Position numbers and translations under genes: made by a program. Below, in pieces: positions 17,238 to 25,988 of a stretch of DNA of 64,000 nt. The stretch covers positions 807,631 through 871,630 of the forward strand of contig NZ_KB891575.1 in assembly GCF_000373485.1 (NCBI RefSeq), read 5' to 3'. The notes under the pieces were generated by a model that saw only the letters and a program-made list of their open reading frames with translations, did not search any database and was not told where the DNA came from. This DNA is from Dasania marina DSM 21967. GTDB lineage: Bacteria; Pseudomonadota; Gammaproteobacteria; Pseudomonadales; Dasaniaceae. Within the stretch, counting starts at the first letter, position 1, and every line of letters begins with the position of its first letter.

Positions 17238-17780
17238 CTATTGGGTAGTTTTGTGCAATAAGCTTAGCACTTTTGCTAGGCCTAGGCTTTGCAGGTGTTT
17301 GATGTTGGCATCGGGTATGCCTTCAGGGTCGGGGTGGAAGGCTATCGCCTCAGCCAATTGCTGTTCGCGTATAAAGTGCAGCATGGGGTAGGGGGAGCGG
17401 TTGCTGTAATGGCTAACATCATCCTCGGCTACGCCGCCAAAGAGGTATTGGGGGTGGAACGTGGCTATTTGTACCACTCCTTCCAGGCCCGCTTCTAGCA
17501 GTAAGTCATGGGCCCAATCGGCAAAATCCAGATAATCATAAAAATCAGCTAGCGCCTGATCAAATACCAACAAGCTGGTGCTTAGTTTTTTTTCATCGCT
17601 TTGCACCAATAGGTCTAGCTCGGCGAGTACTTGCTGTACCATCTCTTGCTGATTAGTGCTGCTGCATACGGCGATACGCACCGACCCCTCATCCAGCACC
17701 TTGCTGGCAAAGGGGCACAGATTAAGCTTAATCACAAAGTCAGTTAGCCACGCGCGGGTTTGTTGCTGAGGGCTAGACAT
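17238..17780 (-). CDS. DUF1415 family protein
   Basis: Conserved proteobacterial protein of 180 residues with unknown biochemical role. Family features are the LNLCPFASKV block with its conserved Cys near the N-terminus, an ATFHPQYLFGG segment, and SNRSPYPMLHFIRE followed by HPDPEGIPDANI. I chose the ATG at 17780, which overlaps the stop of the upstream methyltransferase as TAATG and implies coupled translation; an in-frame start six codons earlier is possible. Confidence 0.85.
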   Translation of the reverse strand: MSSPQQQTRAWLTDFVIKLNLCPFASKVLDEGSVRIAVCSSTNQQEMVQQVLAELDLLVQSDEKKLSTSLLVFDQALADFYDYLDFADWAHDLLLEAGLEGVVQIATFHPQYLFGGVAEDDVSHYSNRSPYPMLHFIREQQLAEAIAFHPDPEGIPDANIKHLQSLGLAKVLSLLHKTTQ

Positions 17781-18373
17781 TAGGCAGTTTTTTTCCAAAC
17801 GAGGCAGCGGTTATTGGCCGGCATTTCATGGTCTGCTTGCAGTAATAGGCCAGCCTGTTGCGCCAGAGCATTAATTTTTTCAAAGTCGCGTATAGCGCTT
17901 AGTGGGTCGCGGCTTTGTAGCCACTGGTCAAACTGAGCATTACTGGCACTGGTGTAATTCCCGTGGTAATTAAAAGGGCCGTATACGCAAGCTAGGCCTT
18001 GTGACTCTAGCAGTTGGCCTGCCCCTAGAAAAAAAGATTCCACCTCCCCCCAGCTCATAATATGTAAGGAGTTGGCGGTAAACACTGCATCTACCGGTTC
18101 TAGCAACCAGGGTTGGGCTACATCAAAGTGTATGGGGGGCAGTAGATTAGCTAGCTGGCTTTGGCTGCAGCGCAGGGCTAAGTCCTCGGCATAATCACTG
18201 CGGTCGCTGGGCTGCCATAATAACTGCGGCATGGCGGCGGCAAAATGCACCGCATGTTGGCCGGTGCCACTGCCTATTTCCAGCACCCGCGTGCTGTGCG
18301 CAAATAGAGGCTTTAGAAGTGATAAAAGCGGTTCTTTATTATTTTCGCAAGATTGTGAAAACGCTAAAGTCAT
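17780..18373 (-). CDS. DUF938 family class I SAM-dependent methyltransferase
   Basis: Predicted methyltransferase of 197 residues. The SAM-binding motif VLEIGSGTGQHAVHFA lies near residue 30, an acidic WQPSDRSD block follows, and VDAVFTANSLHIMSW is motif IV. The YGPFNYHGNYTSASNAQFD segment is typical of DUF938. Substrate unknown. It is coupled to the DUF1415 gene by a one-base stop/start overlap. Confidence 0.85.
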   Translation of the reverse strand: MTLAFSQSCENNKEPLLSLLKPLFAHSTRVLEIGSGTGQHAVHFAAAMPQLLWQPSDRSDYAEDLALRCSQSQLANLLPPIHFDVAQPWLLEPVDAVFTANSLHIMSWGEVESFFLGAGQLLESQGLACVYGPFNYHGNYTSASNAQFDQWLQSRDPLSAIRDFEKINALAQQAGLLLQADHEMPANNRCLVWKKTA

Positions 18374-18454
18374 GATTGCTATTCCTTGTGCTGGAGTTCA
18401 CTCCGTGAAGGCTAAGCGCGTGTTAAGTCTTTGGCATTAACAAACGTGAATAGA

Positions 18455-19330
18455 CTAAAAAGTAGCGATATAACGCGACAGTTGTTCTAGTTTTACCGGG
18501 TCGTCGTCAACAAAACGTATACCTAGCTTCAATACATTAGCATCTATACGATTTTCTGCGGCCTGCACACTGTGCACATAGCCGTTTAAGCGGGCCACAT
18601 CTTCGCCATTGTTTTGAATAATGCTAATCACTACCGGTTCTAAAATAGTCGGCACTTGCTCTTCGCGTTTAATCGCGCCGGCTAAGGCCTGTAAGGTAAT
18701 AGAATTAATCACACACTGGCTGCTAAACCCGGCAAAATGAATTTGCGCTTGGCCGCGCACCACAGCAGCTTTTTTGGCTGGTTTCTTTCGCGCCGGTGCT
18801 GCTGGCGCTGTGCCACCCATTAACGCACTCATGGAGTCACTGGCCGCCGCTTTCGGCTTGGCGCTGGCAAGGGGTTTGCTACCACCGGTGAGTAAGTCTA
18901 GGCTTTCCCCGCCCAAGCCCGGTGCGCCTTTGGCTTCGGGCACCTTAAAGCCAGCCTTTTTGAGTGTCTTGCTCACTTTTTTAGACAGCGTGTCTGGTGA
19001 GAAAGGTTTGCCTATATATTCGCTAACGCCAGCCTGTACCGCCTTAATAATAAAATCTTTTTCACCACGGCTGGTCACCATAATAAAAGGTAGGTTGGCA
19101 GTGCTTTCATTACCGCGCACCCAGCGTAGTAATTCTTCGCCGCTCATCTCTGGCATTTCCCAGTCGCATAAAATTAAATCAAAGCGATTAATTTTAATCA
19201 TGGACTGGGCTTTGCGGCCATTGCTGGCATCGCTTACTTCACAGCCGGGAAAGCATTGGCGCAGGTTTTTTTTAAGCATTTCACGGATAAACGAGGCGTC
19301 GTCTACTACCAGTATTTTTAAGCCTTTCAT
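18455..19330 (-). CDS. Response regulator with low-complexity linker and unassigned C-terminal domain
   Basis: A 291-residue protein. Residues 1-125 are a CheY-like receiver with the Asp10/Asp11 pocket, phospho-acceptor Asp56 in LCDWEMPEMSG and a Lys in YIGKPFSP. Residues about 130-195 are an Ala/Lys/Pro-rich linker. Residues about 195-291 form a beta-rich domain ending KLGIRFVDDDPVKLEQLSRYI, which recalls the end of PilZ domains, but there is no RxxxR motif, so c-di-GMP binding is doubtful. No kinase is adjacent. A chemotaxis-like or surface-response role is a guess. Confidence 0.8.
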   Translation of the reverse strand: MKGLKILVVDDASFIREMLKKNLRQCFPGCEVSDASNGRKAQSMIKINRFDLILCDWEMPEMSGEELLRWVRGNESTANLPFIMVTSRGEKDFIIKAVQAGVSEYIGKPFSPDTLSKKVSKTLKKAGFKVPEAKGAPGLGGESLDLLTGGSKPLASAKPKAAASDSMSALMGGTAPAAPARKKPAKKAAVVRGQAQIHFAGFSSQCVINSITLQALAGAIKREEQVPTILEPVVISIIQNNGEDVARLNGYVHSVQAAENRIDANVLKLGIRFVDDDPVKLEQLSRYIATF

Positions 19331-19343
19331 ACGCTAGCCTTAA

Positions 19344-20120
19344 TCACTGCTGTTCTTCGCGGGTGTATACCCATTCTCTGGCGGTAGACATGCTGGCATT
19401 GTAACGGTAGCCGCCAGTATTAAACTTTTTAAGGGCGGCGACATCACTAAGTTGGTTTTCGATAATATACGCACTCATTAAGCCGCGGGCTTTTTTGGCA
19501 TAAAAGCTGATGATTTTATATTTGCCATTTTTACAGTCTTTAAACACGGGGGTGATAATTTCCGCGTTAAGCGCTTTCGGCTTGACCGCTTTAAAATATT
19601 CATTAGAGGCGAGGTTGATAATCACATCGCTATTGATTTTTTTAAGCTGCGCATTAATGGCTAGGGTGATTTCATCGCCCCAAAACTCATAAAGGTTTTT
19701 GCCGCGCGGGCTGGCAAACTTAGTGCCCATTTCTAAACGGTAGGCTTGAATCAAATCTAAGGGCCGCAGCAAACCGTATAAACCCGATAAAATGCGCAGA
19801 TGTTTTTGCGCATAGTTAAAGGCTTTACTATCAAAATTTTCGGGCGCTAGGCCGGTGTACACATCGCCTTTAAAGGCCAGCACCGCTTGTTTGGCGTTGG
19901 CGCTGTCAAAGGGGGTGTGCCAGTTGTGAAAACGTTGATGGTTGAGCTCGCCCAATTTGTCACTAATGCTCATGAGCTCAGAGACGTCGCTGGGGCTTAA
20001 GTCGCGCAACGCGGTAATCAACTGCTGGGACTGTGCTAAAAAATCAGGCTGGCTAGTCACCTTGGTTTTGGCTGGGCTGTCAAAATCCAAGGTTTTGGCT
20101 GGGGAAATAAGCATTAACAT
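19344..20120 (-). CDS. yaaA: Peroxide stress protein YaaA
   Basis: Cytosolic protein of 258 residues (UPF0246). The start [13 protein letters not shown], the central [22 protein letters not shown] block and the C-terminal [16 protein letters not shown] and FNTGGYRYN blocks are those of YaaA, which limits free intracellular iron and protects against hydrogen peroxide in E. coli. It starts 17 bases after the DUF4265 gene ends on the same strand. Confidence 0.95.
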   Translation of the reverse strand: MLMLISPAKTLDFDSPAKTKVTSQPDFLAQSQQLITALRDLSPSDVSELMSISDKLGELNHQRFHNWHTPFDSANAKQAVLAFKGDVYTGLAPENFDSKAFNYAQKHLRILSGLYGLLRPLDLIQAYRLEMGTKFASPRGKNLYEFWGDEITLAINAQLKKINSDVIINLASNEYFKAVKPKALNAEIITPVFKDCKNGKYKIISFYAKKARGLMSAYIIENQLSDVAALKKFNTGGYRYNASMSTAREWVYTREEQQ

Positions 20121-20137
20121 GGTGGGTAACTCACGTT

Positions 20138-20653
20138 TTAATCAGGGGACAATATAGCCTGCCACCAATTAAGGGGCTCGCCGCTTGCGGGGTCGTAAAC
20201 ATTGCCGTATAGCCAGTTGGCTTGCGGGTATTGCTGCAACTGTTCGCTAACTATTTTTTCTATGGTGTTAAAACCGCAGGATACATGAATGCTGTACACC
20301 AGCACGCGCTTTTCATGTATATCCAAATCACCGCCCAGTTTTTCTATGGCGGAAGTTAGAGACTGTTCTAAGCTGTCGTTATCCTCTTTAGTGAACACCC
20401 GCACGCAGAGATTGCCGCCGTGTTGTAGCACTTTAAAGCTGCCTTTGGGCTGGCTGTTATCGCTGCTATCCGCGCGTATCACATCGCCGCGGGCGATACC
20501 GCGCACAAATACAGGGGATTTTAATAATAAATAACTATGGGCTTCGGGCTGGGGACTAATCAGTACCCGTTCTACTACCATGTCGCCATTGGGGTGTTGG
20601 CCTGCCAATAATTCTAGGGTGGGCTGGCCGCCTATTACTGTATCTACTGCCAT
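20138..20653 (-). CDS. DUF4265-like protein
   Basis: 171-residue soluble protein of unknown function. [27 protein letters not shown] opening, a central [12 protein letters not shown] segment and the C-terminal [18 protein letters not shown] block match the DUF4265 pattern as I know it (recognised by eye). No signal peptide. The gene lies just upstream of yaaA with 17 bases between, so the two may form one transcript. Confidence 0.65.
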   Translation of the reverse strand: MAVDTVIGGQPTLELLAGQHPNGDMVVERVLISPQPEAHSYLLLKSPVFVRGIARGDVIRADSSDNSQPKGSFKVLQHGGNLCVRVFTKEDNDSLEQSLTSAIEKLGGDLDIHEKRVLVYSIHVSCGFNTIEKIVSEQLQQYPQANWLYGNVYDPASGEPLNWWQAILSPD

Positions 20654-20711
20654 GGATCATTCTCTTGAGCTGCTGTTGTTACACTTTAGCTATACTGTTT
20701 CTATGTTGTCG

Positions 20712-20924
20712 TTAGCAGGCGTAAATGCCGTTTTCGCGGCGTCGTTCGCATTCGCGAGCAACATTTTTACAAACCTGAATCATGGCCGAGCTGGGGTCGC
20801 CAATGGCGGCACAATCACTGGACTTGGCTGCTAATTGATCATCGGCCAGCTTTTGCCATTTGCTGTCACAGGCGCTGAGTAAAATAACGGCGGTTAATAG
20901 CGCTGATGTTAAAATAATTTTCAT
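20712..20924 (-). CDS. Small predicted lipoprotein
   Basis: 70-residue protein with a lipoprotein signal: a hydrophobic LLTAVILLSAC with the lipobox Cys at residue 19, then a short polar domain with four more Cys that could form disulfides. Asp follows the lipid Cys, which in E. coli would favour inner-membrane retention. No family recognised. Confidence 0.65.
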   Translation of the reverse strand: MKIILTSALLTAVILLSACDSKWQKLADDQLAAKSSDCAAIGDPSSAMIQVCKNVARECERRRENGIYAC

Positions 20925-21127
20925 GATGCTCTCTCTTCGGGGAGTTAAACGCGTTGCTATGCGCAGATTACGTGCCTAAATGCTTGGCCTCACTTTAACA
21001 GATAGCTCTGTTGTATGGCCAGTTGGCCGTGCTAGTTGCTGGTAGCTTGGTTATAATCAGCGCACAATAACAAGCCATAATAGCGATGCGCCATAACAGC
21101 GCACTATAATAAATAGCCTTCGATGAT

Positions 21128-21670
21128 GTGTTCATGACCTTTCTTTATGCCCTGCAACAAACAATAGACCGTTTTAGCCAGCTTAGTGGTCGTTTGCTCA
21201 GTGTGCTAAGCGTGGTAATGATGCTGAGCCTCAGCGCGGTGGTGGTGCTGCGTTATGGGTTTAATCTAGGTTCTATTGCTATGCAGGAGCTGGTGACCTA
21301 TTTGCACGCCACCGTCTTTATGCTGGGCACGGCCTATACCTTGCAGCAAGATGGCCATGTACGGGTGGATATTTTTTATAGGCACTTCAGCCCCAGAGCT
21401 AAAGCCTGGGTTAACAGCTTGGGCGGCTTGATTTTTTTATTGCCACTGTGTGGCTACTTTGTGCTCAGTAGCTGGGAGTTTGTGGGCCAGTCTTGGTCTA
21501 TTAAAGAAGGCTCGGCCGACCCGGGCGGGCTACCGGCAGTATTCCTATTAAAAACATTGATTCCCCTGATGGCTATTAGCCTAGCCTTGCAGGCCGTGGC
21601 AGAAGTGTTGCGCAATGCTTTGCTGCTAATCACTGCTGGTCCAGCCGATAAGCGGGCAGTTGGCGCATGA
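21128..21670 (+). CDS. TRAP transporter small permease (DctQ type)
   Basis: Inner-membrane protein of 180 residues with four hydrophobic segments, the DctQ arrangement. The GSIAMQELVTYLHATVFMLGTAYTLQQDGHVRVDIFY region, with the conserved Glu and the HVRVD segment, is typical. Its stop overlaps the next start as ATGA. Together with the large subunit it forms the membrane part of a sodium-driven carboxylate importer. No periplasmic DctP gene is next to the pair. Two TATAAT-like boxes (21052-21057 and 21105-21110) lie in the 203-base upstream gap, without a clear -35. Confidence 0.9.
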   Translation: MFMTFLYALQQTIDRFSQLSGRLLSVLSVVMMLSLSAVVVLRYGFNLGSIAMQELVTYLHATVFMLGTAYTLQQDGHVRVDIFYRHFSPRAKAWVNSLGGLIFLLPLCGYFVLSSWEFVGQSWSIKEGSADPGGLPAVFLLKTLIPLMAISLALQAVAEVLRNALLLITAGPADKRAVGA

Positions 21671-23031
21671 TAGAGCTACTTCCCTTATTGATGTTTGTAG
21701 TAGTGTGTCTGGCGTTGATGCTGGGCTACCCGGTGGCGTTTACTCTGGCGGGTACTGCCTTGTTGTTTGCGGGTGCCGGCATTATGGGCGGGGTGTTTGA
21801 CCCTACCGCATTAACGGCCTTGCCCAATCGGCTGTTTGGCACCATGAACAATATCACCTTAATGGCGGTGCCGCTGTTTGTGATGATGGGGGTGATGCTA
21901 GAGAAGTCGCGCATAGCGGAAGAGCTGCTGGAGAATATGGCCGCGTTGTTTGGCAGCCTGCGTGGCGGTTTAAGTATTTCGGTAGTGCTCGTGGGCATGT
22001 TGCTGGCGGCTAGCACCGGCATAGTCGGCGCCACGGTGGTGACCATGGGGCTCATGTCGCTGCCCACTATGCTGAAGCGCGGTTACGACCCTAAGCTGGC
22101 CACCGGGGTGATCTGCGCCACCGGTACCTTGGGGCAGATTATCCCTCCCTCCATCGCCTTAGTATTACTGGGGGATATACTCTCCAGTGCCTATCAGCGC
22201 TCACAGCTTAGCCGAGGGGTGTATGCCCCCGAAACGATGTCAGTGGGGGATTTATTTATCGGGGCTTTAGTGCCAGGCGTCATATTAGTGATGCTGTATG
22301 TGGGTTATGTTTTTGTATATGCCCAGCTCAAACCCCAGGCTGCCCCCGCCATGCCTAAGCAAGCTATCAATTTGGCCAAGCTGGGCAAGGGCTTACTGCC
22401 GCCGGTGTTGCTGATTATGGTGGTGCTGGGTTCTATACTCGCCGGAGTGGCGACGCCTACTGAGGCGGCGGCGATAGGTGCCTTGGGCGCCACGTTACTA
22501 GCGGCTGTTAGAGGTCAACTCAGCCGCCAGCGTCTTAGCGAGGTGGCTGACGGCACGGTGAAAGTCACCTGTATGGTATTTATGATTTTAATGGGCGCGG
22601 CGGTGTTCTCCATTGTGTTTCGTGGCTTTGGTGGCGAAGAGTTAATTCATCATTGGTTTGCCACCATGCCCGGCGGCGTCATGGCTGCCACGCTGGTGGT
22701 GATGGCGGTGATATTTCTGTTGGGCTTTATACTCGACTTTATAGAGATCACCTTTGTGGTGGTGCCAATTGTGGCACCCATCTTACTGAATATGGGCGTT
22801 GACCCAATTTGGCTAGGTATTATGATAGCGGTAAACTTGCAAACCTCCTTTTTAACACCGCCCTTTGGTTTTGCTCTATTTTACTTGCGTGGCGTGGCGC
22901 CGGAGTCGGTTCACACTTCTGACATCTACCGCGGCGTTATTCCTTTTGTTGTTATCCAACTTTTACTATTATTGGCGCTGGCCTGTTACCCTGAGCTGGT
23001 CACTTGGTTACCTACAATAATGAAAAATTAA
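21667..23031 (+). CDS. TRAP transporter large permease (DctM type)
   Basis: Inner-membrane protein of 454 residues with about 12 hydrophobic segments. The GTLGQIIPPSIALVLLGD re-entrant loop and the later FLTPPFGFALFYLRGVAP segment are hallmarks of DctM. It is coupled to the small subunit by a four-base overlap. The substrate is normally set by DctP, which is missing here. The YciA gene follows after 24 bases on the same strand and may be co-transcribed. Confidence 0.95.
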   Translation: MIELLPLLMFVVVCLALMLGYPVAFTLAGTALLFAGAGIMGGVFDPTALTALPNRLFGTMNNITLMAVPLFVMMGVMLEKSRIAEELLENMAALFGSLRGGLSISVVLVGMLLAASTGIVGATVVTMGLMSLPTMLKRGYDPKLATGVICATGTLGQIIPPSIALVLLGDILSSAYQRSQLSRGVYAPETMSVGDLFIGALVPGVILVMLYVGYVFVYAQLKPQAAPAMPKQAINLAKLGKGLLPPVLLIMVVLGSILAGVATPTEAAAIGALGATLLAAVRGQLSRQRLSEVADGTVKVTCMVFMILMGAAVFSIVFRGFGGEELIHHWFATMPGGVMAATLVVMAVIFLLGFILDFIEITFVVVPIVAPILLNMGVDPIWLGIMIAVNLQTSFLTPPFGFALFYLRGVAPESVHTSDIYRGVIPFVVIQLLLLLALACYPELVTWLPTIMKN

Positions 23032-23055
23032 CACCCTCTATTATTCGGACTATTT

Positions 23056-23460
23056 ATGAACGTAACGATTGATCTTGATGATCAAGCCCCTACGCCTAAT
23101 GGCGACTTAATGCTACAAACGGTAGCGATGCCCGCCGATACCAACCCTGCGGGCGATATTTTTGCCGGCTGGTTAGTGTCGCAAATGGATATAGCCGGCG
23201 CCATTAAAGCGGTTAATGTCACGCACACCCGTGTGGTAACCGTGGCCATAGACAGCATGCATTTTTTAACCTCGGTACGCATAGGCTCGGTAGTGACTTG
23301 CTATGCCGAAGTGGTAGAAGTCGGCCGCACCTCGGTGCGCGTAAAAATGGAAGTGTGGATTGATTACCACAACAGCCCCACACCTATAAAAGTGACCGAG
23401 TGTGAGATAGTCTATGTGTCGGTTAACCCCCAAGGCCAAACCGTGCCTATAGAACAATAA
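23056..23460 (+). CDS. yciA: Acyl-CoA thioesterase YciA
   Basis: Hotdog-fold thioesterase of 134 residues. PADTNPAGDIFAGWLVSQMDIAG contains the catalytic Asp-containing GDIFAGW element of the YciA/acyl-CoA hydrolase group, followed by VVTVAIDSMHFLTSVRIGSVV. It hydrolyses acyl-CoA esters to free acid and CoA. It follows the TRAP permease genes, so it may act on products of the imported acid, but this is only context. Confidence 0.88.
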   Translation: MNVTIDLDDQAPTPNGDLMLQTVAMPADTNPAGDIFAGWLVSQMDIAGAIKAVNVTHTRVVTVAIDSMHFLTSVRIGSVVTCYAEVVEVGRTSVRVKMEVWIDYHNSPTPIKVTECEIVYVSVNPQGQTVPIEQ

Positions 23461-23466
23461 ATACAG

Positions 23467-23685
23467 CTGCAAGCTATAAGCTGCAAGAGGTAAGATAAAG
23501 AAGCGCTTCTTTCTTGCCGCTTACAGCTTGTAGCTTACCTTTTGTAGCTTAAAACTGTTGTGGCCGCTAGCCACAACTTTACCCCCCTTGCCACTTACCG
23601 CTTGTAACTTGAAGCTGTTGTGGCCTCAAGCCACAACTTATTAACCGCTTGCAGCTTGCCTCTGTGGCGGCGGAGCCGCCACTTT
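23467..23685. repeat. Stem-loop repeat cluster before mutM
   Basis: Contains a 16-base perfect palindrome (23497-23512) flanked by inverted copies of an AGCTGCAAG/CTTGTAGCT motif. Three 8-base-stem hairpins follow: GTTGTGGC/GCCACAAC at 23557-23577 and at 23617-23637, and GTGGCGGC/GCCGCCAC at 23664-23682. Each hairpin is preceded by a degenerate GCTTGTAGCTT-like stretch, so the units look like imperfect direct repeats. The last hairpin ends seven bases before the mutM ATG. Confidence 0.8.
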
Positions 23686-23688
23686 AAA

Positions 23689-24504
23689 ATGCCCGAACTG
23701 CCCGAAGTCGAAACTACCTGCCGTGGCATTAGCCCCCATATCAGTGGCGTTAAAATTAAGCAGCTGCTGGTGCGCAACCCGCGTTTGCGTTGGCCGGTGC
23801 CCGCCGACTTGCCTGCGTTAATGCAGGGGCAAAAGCTGCTCTCGGTGACCCGTAGGGCGAAATACCTACTACTCAACCTAGCCAATGGTAGCGCCATTAT
23901 GCACCTAGGCATGTCGGGCTCTATGCGCATAGTGGATAGCAAAACCGCCGTCGCCAAACATGATCATATCGATATTATCTTCGCCAATGGCAAGGTATTA
24001 CGTTATACCGACCCCCGCCGCTTTGGCTGTATGCTCTGGTGTGACGGCGACGTAAACGCCCACAAACTATTCGCTAAACTAGGCCCGGAGCCACTCACCG
24101 ATGACTTTGATGGTGAGCGCCTATACCTGCGTTCGCGGGGCCGTAAAAGCCCCGTTAAAACCTTTATTATGGACAATACTCATGTGGTGGGCGTGGGTAA
24201 TATCTACGCCAACGAGGCCTTGTTTAATGCCGGTATTAGGCCCACTGCCGAGGCGGGTAAAATATCTAAGCCGCGCTATCTGCGCCTAGCGGCAGAAATT
24301 AAATTAGTGCTGGCCAAGGCCATAGCCCAGGGTGGCACCACCTTAAAAGACTTTGTCGGCGGTGATGGCAAGCCCGGCTATTTTAAGCAGCAGTTACAGG
24401 TTTACGGCCGCGGCGGAGAGCCCTGTGTGGCCTGCGGTAAAACTTTAAAAGAAGTCAAAATAGGTCAGCGCGCTACCGTGTTTTGCCTGCAGTGCCAGCG
24501 TTAG
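23689..24504 (+). CDS. mutM: Formamidopyrimidine-DNA glycosylase MutM
   Basis: Bifunctional DNA glycosylase/AP lyase that removes 8-oxoguanine. The start at ATG 23689 gives the obligatory N-terminus PELPEVE, with Pro1 as nucleophile and Glu2 after Met removal. [13 protein letters not shown] (DNA-binding H2TH region) and the C-terminal zinc finger with Cys pairs CVAC and CLQC are complete. At 271 residues it has the usual length. The only Shine-Dalgarno-like bases, GGAG at 23672-23675, lie inside the last hairpin of the upstream repeat. Confidence 0.96.
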   Translation: MPELPEVETTCRGISPHISGVKIKQLLVRNPRLRWPVPADLPALMQGQKLLSVTRRAKYLLLNLANGSAIMHLGMSGSMRIVDSKTAVAKHDHIDIIFANGKVLRYTDPRRFGCMLWCDGDVNAHKLFAKLGPEPLTDDFDGERLYLRSRGRKSPVKTFIMDNTHVVGVGNIYANEALFNAGIRPTAEAGKISKPRYLRLAAEIKLVLAKAIAQGGTTLKDFVGGDGKPGYFKQQLQVYGRGGEPCVACGKTLKEVKIGQRATVFCLQCQR

Positions 24505-24543
24505 CGCCAAAAAAGCCTGTAAAAGCACCGACAAATTCACATT

Positions 24544-24568
24544 AAGGCTAGTTTTTTGCCTTTTTTTT
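24544..24568 (+). terminator. Weak terminator after mutM
   Basis: AAGGC (24544-24548) pairs with GCCTT (24558-24562) over a T-rich loop and is followed by a T run to 24568. The stem is only five bases. Confidence 0.4.
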
Positions 24569-24740
24569 ATCCTATAGTCGAGACCTATAGCCGATTAACG
24601 ACTATCATTAGCCCCACATAGAATAATTACGAAGTTTGGCTTCTAACTACTTATCAACTATAGTTTTTTACAGATTTGACGTTTGCAGCTAATAACAGGC
24701 GCCCATTTAGTGGGCGCTACCAAGCGATGGAGATATAACA

Positions 24741-25085
24741 ATGCGAGCCCTATTAGAGTCTTTTTCACGTTTTGCGGCGGTTTTGAGTTTTGCCGTGGTA
24801 TTGGTTTTACCGCAAGTTGCTTACAGCGAAGCGATTAAAGAAGAGCCAACGGCCTTAGCAATGACCGGTGATTTATTAATTGCCCGGCCTTTCTTGTTGG
24901 TAGCGACGATAGTGGGTACTGCAGTATTTATTATTAGCTCACCTTTTGCTGCTGCTGGCGGTAACTTAGGCGACGCCGCCGACACCTTGGTATTAGGCCC
25001 CGCCAAAGCGACCTTTGTACGCTGCTTGGGTTGTACCAAATCAGGTTATCAAAAAGAGGTAGTGGATTCTGACGCCGATAAATAG
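24741..25085 (+). CDS. Small exported/membrane protein of unknown function
   Basis: 114-residue protein with a cleavable-looking signal peptide (about 1-29, ending AYS) and one further hydrophobic stretch ([24 protein letters not shown], key Gly and Pro residues) that may insert in a membrane. Two Cys lie near the C-terminus (CLGC). It recalls a small pseudomonad family loosely labelled multidrug transporter, though nothing here shows transport. GGAG sits well before the ATG, and a strong terminator follows. Confidence 0.7.
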   Translation: MRALLESFSRFAAVLSFAVVLVLPQVAYSEAIKEEPTALAMTGDLLIARPFLLVATIVGTAVFIISSPFAAAGGNLGDAADTLVLGPAKATFVRCLGCTKSGYQKEVVDSDADK

Positions 25086-25107
25086 TCAGCAACCCATCAT
25101 TAAAAAA

Positions 25108-25128
25108 GGCGCTGAGGCGCCTTTTTTT
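25108..25128 (+). terminator. Rho-independent terminator
   Basis: GGCGC (25108-25112) and GCGCC (25117-25121) pair over TGAG, flanked by six A on the left and seven T on the right. It serves the small exported-protein gene; the A and T flanks could also stop transcripts from the minus strand. Confidence 0.85.
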
Positions 25129-25154
25129 GTGCCTGCTATTTGGGCTTAGGTCTA

Positions 25155-25178
25155 TAGCTATACCTAGAGGTATAGCTA
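25155..25178. repeat. 10-base perfect inverted repeat beyond the yfhL stop
   Basis: TAGCTATACC (25155-25164) pairs with GGTATAGCTA (25169-25178) over a TAGA loop. It ends four bases before the yfhL stop codon on the minus strand. There is no T run on either side, so it is an mRNA 3'-end hairpin rather than a typical terminator. Confidence 0.6.
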
Positions 25179-25182
25179 AGAG

Positions 25183-25434
25183 CTAGCCTTGCTGCACCAG
25201 CGTAATGTATTTATCCATCAACTGCTCTTGGCTCTCGGGGTGGTTAAGGTCTAGGGGGATACAGTCTACCGGGCACACAATCTGGCATTGCGGCACATCA
25301 AAATGGCCCACGCATTCGGTGCAGCGGTTGGGGTCTATCTCGTAGATAAGCTCGCCCTGATAAATAGCCTCGTTGGGGCATTCGGGCTCGCAGACATCGC
25401 AGTTAATACATTCGTCGGTAATGATCAATGACAT
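25183..25434 (-). CDS. yfhL: YfhL family 2[4Fe-4S] ferredoxin
   Basis: Small electron carrier of 83 residues. The first cluster motif CINCDVCEPECP and the second CTECVGHFDVPQCQIVCP have the YfhL/Alvin-type insertion between the Cys residues of the second cluster. These clusters have unusually low potential. The next gene upstream is coaD with a six-base gap, the same order as fdx-coaD in Pseudomonas. Partner unknown. Confidence 0.93.
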   Translation of the reverse strand: MSLIITDECINCDVCEPECPNEAIYQGELIYEIDPNRCTECVGHFDVPQCQIVCPVDCIPLDLNHPESQEQLMDKYITLVQQG

Positions 25435-25440
25435 GGGGGC

Positions 25441-25914
25441 TTAAAACTTTTCTTGCAGGGCGGCAAACACCGGCACGGGTACAAAGCTTTGCACATCGCC
25501 ACCCATGGCGGCAATTTCCCGCACTAGGCTAGAGGATATATGGGATAACTCGGGCAGGGCATGTAAAAAGACCGTTTCAAAGCCGGGCTGCAGGGCGCGG
25601 TTCATATTGGCCAGCTGTAGTTCGTATTCAAAGTCGGCAATGCTGCGAGTGCCGCGCAACACTATGTGGCTGTTATGGGCCTGGGCAAAATCCACTAACA
25701 AACCGCTAAAACCTTGCGCCTCTACATTGGGCAAGTGGCTAAAGCTTTGTTGGCACAGCGCTATGCGCTGCTCTAGGTTAAACAGCGGCTGCTTTTTTTC
25801 ACTGTGGGCAATGGCTAACACTACCTTATCGAACAGGGCGGCGGCGCGCTGGATTAAGTCCACATGCCCTAGGGTAATGGGGTCGAAGGTGCCGGGAAAG
25901 ATAACGGTTTTCAT
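25441..25914 (-). CDS. coaD: Phosphopantetheine adenylyltransferase CoaD
   Basis: Fourth step of coenzyme A synthesis: transfers AMP from ATP to 4'-phosphopantetheine. The 157-residue protein starts with FPGTFDPITLGH, where the TLGH motif binds ATP, and has the LRGTRSIADFEYE segment and the C-terminal ISSSLVREIA motif of nucleotidyltransferases. Flanked by yfhL downstream and rsmD upstream on the same strand. Confidence 0.96.
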   Translation of the reverse strand: MKTVIFPGTFDPITLGHVDLIQRAAALFDKVVLAIAHSEKKQPLFNLEQRIALCQQSFSHLPNVEAQGFSGLLVDFAQAHNSHIVLRGTRSIADFEYELQLANMNRALQPGFETVFLHALPELSHISSSLVREIAAMGGDVQSFVPVPVFAALQEKF

Positions 25915-25988
25915 GGGGTCGCTGCCGAGTGATTGTGAGCGTGTAATAGTAAGGGCATGGTAGCTAAGGGATAGCCGGCAGTCTACCG

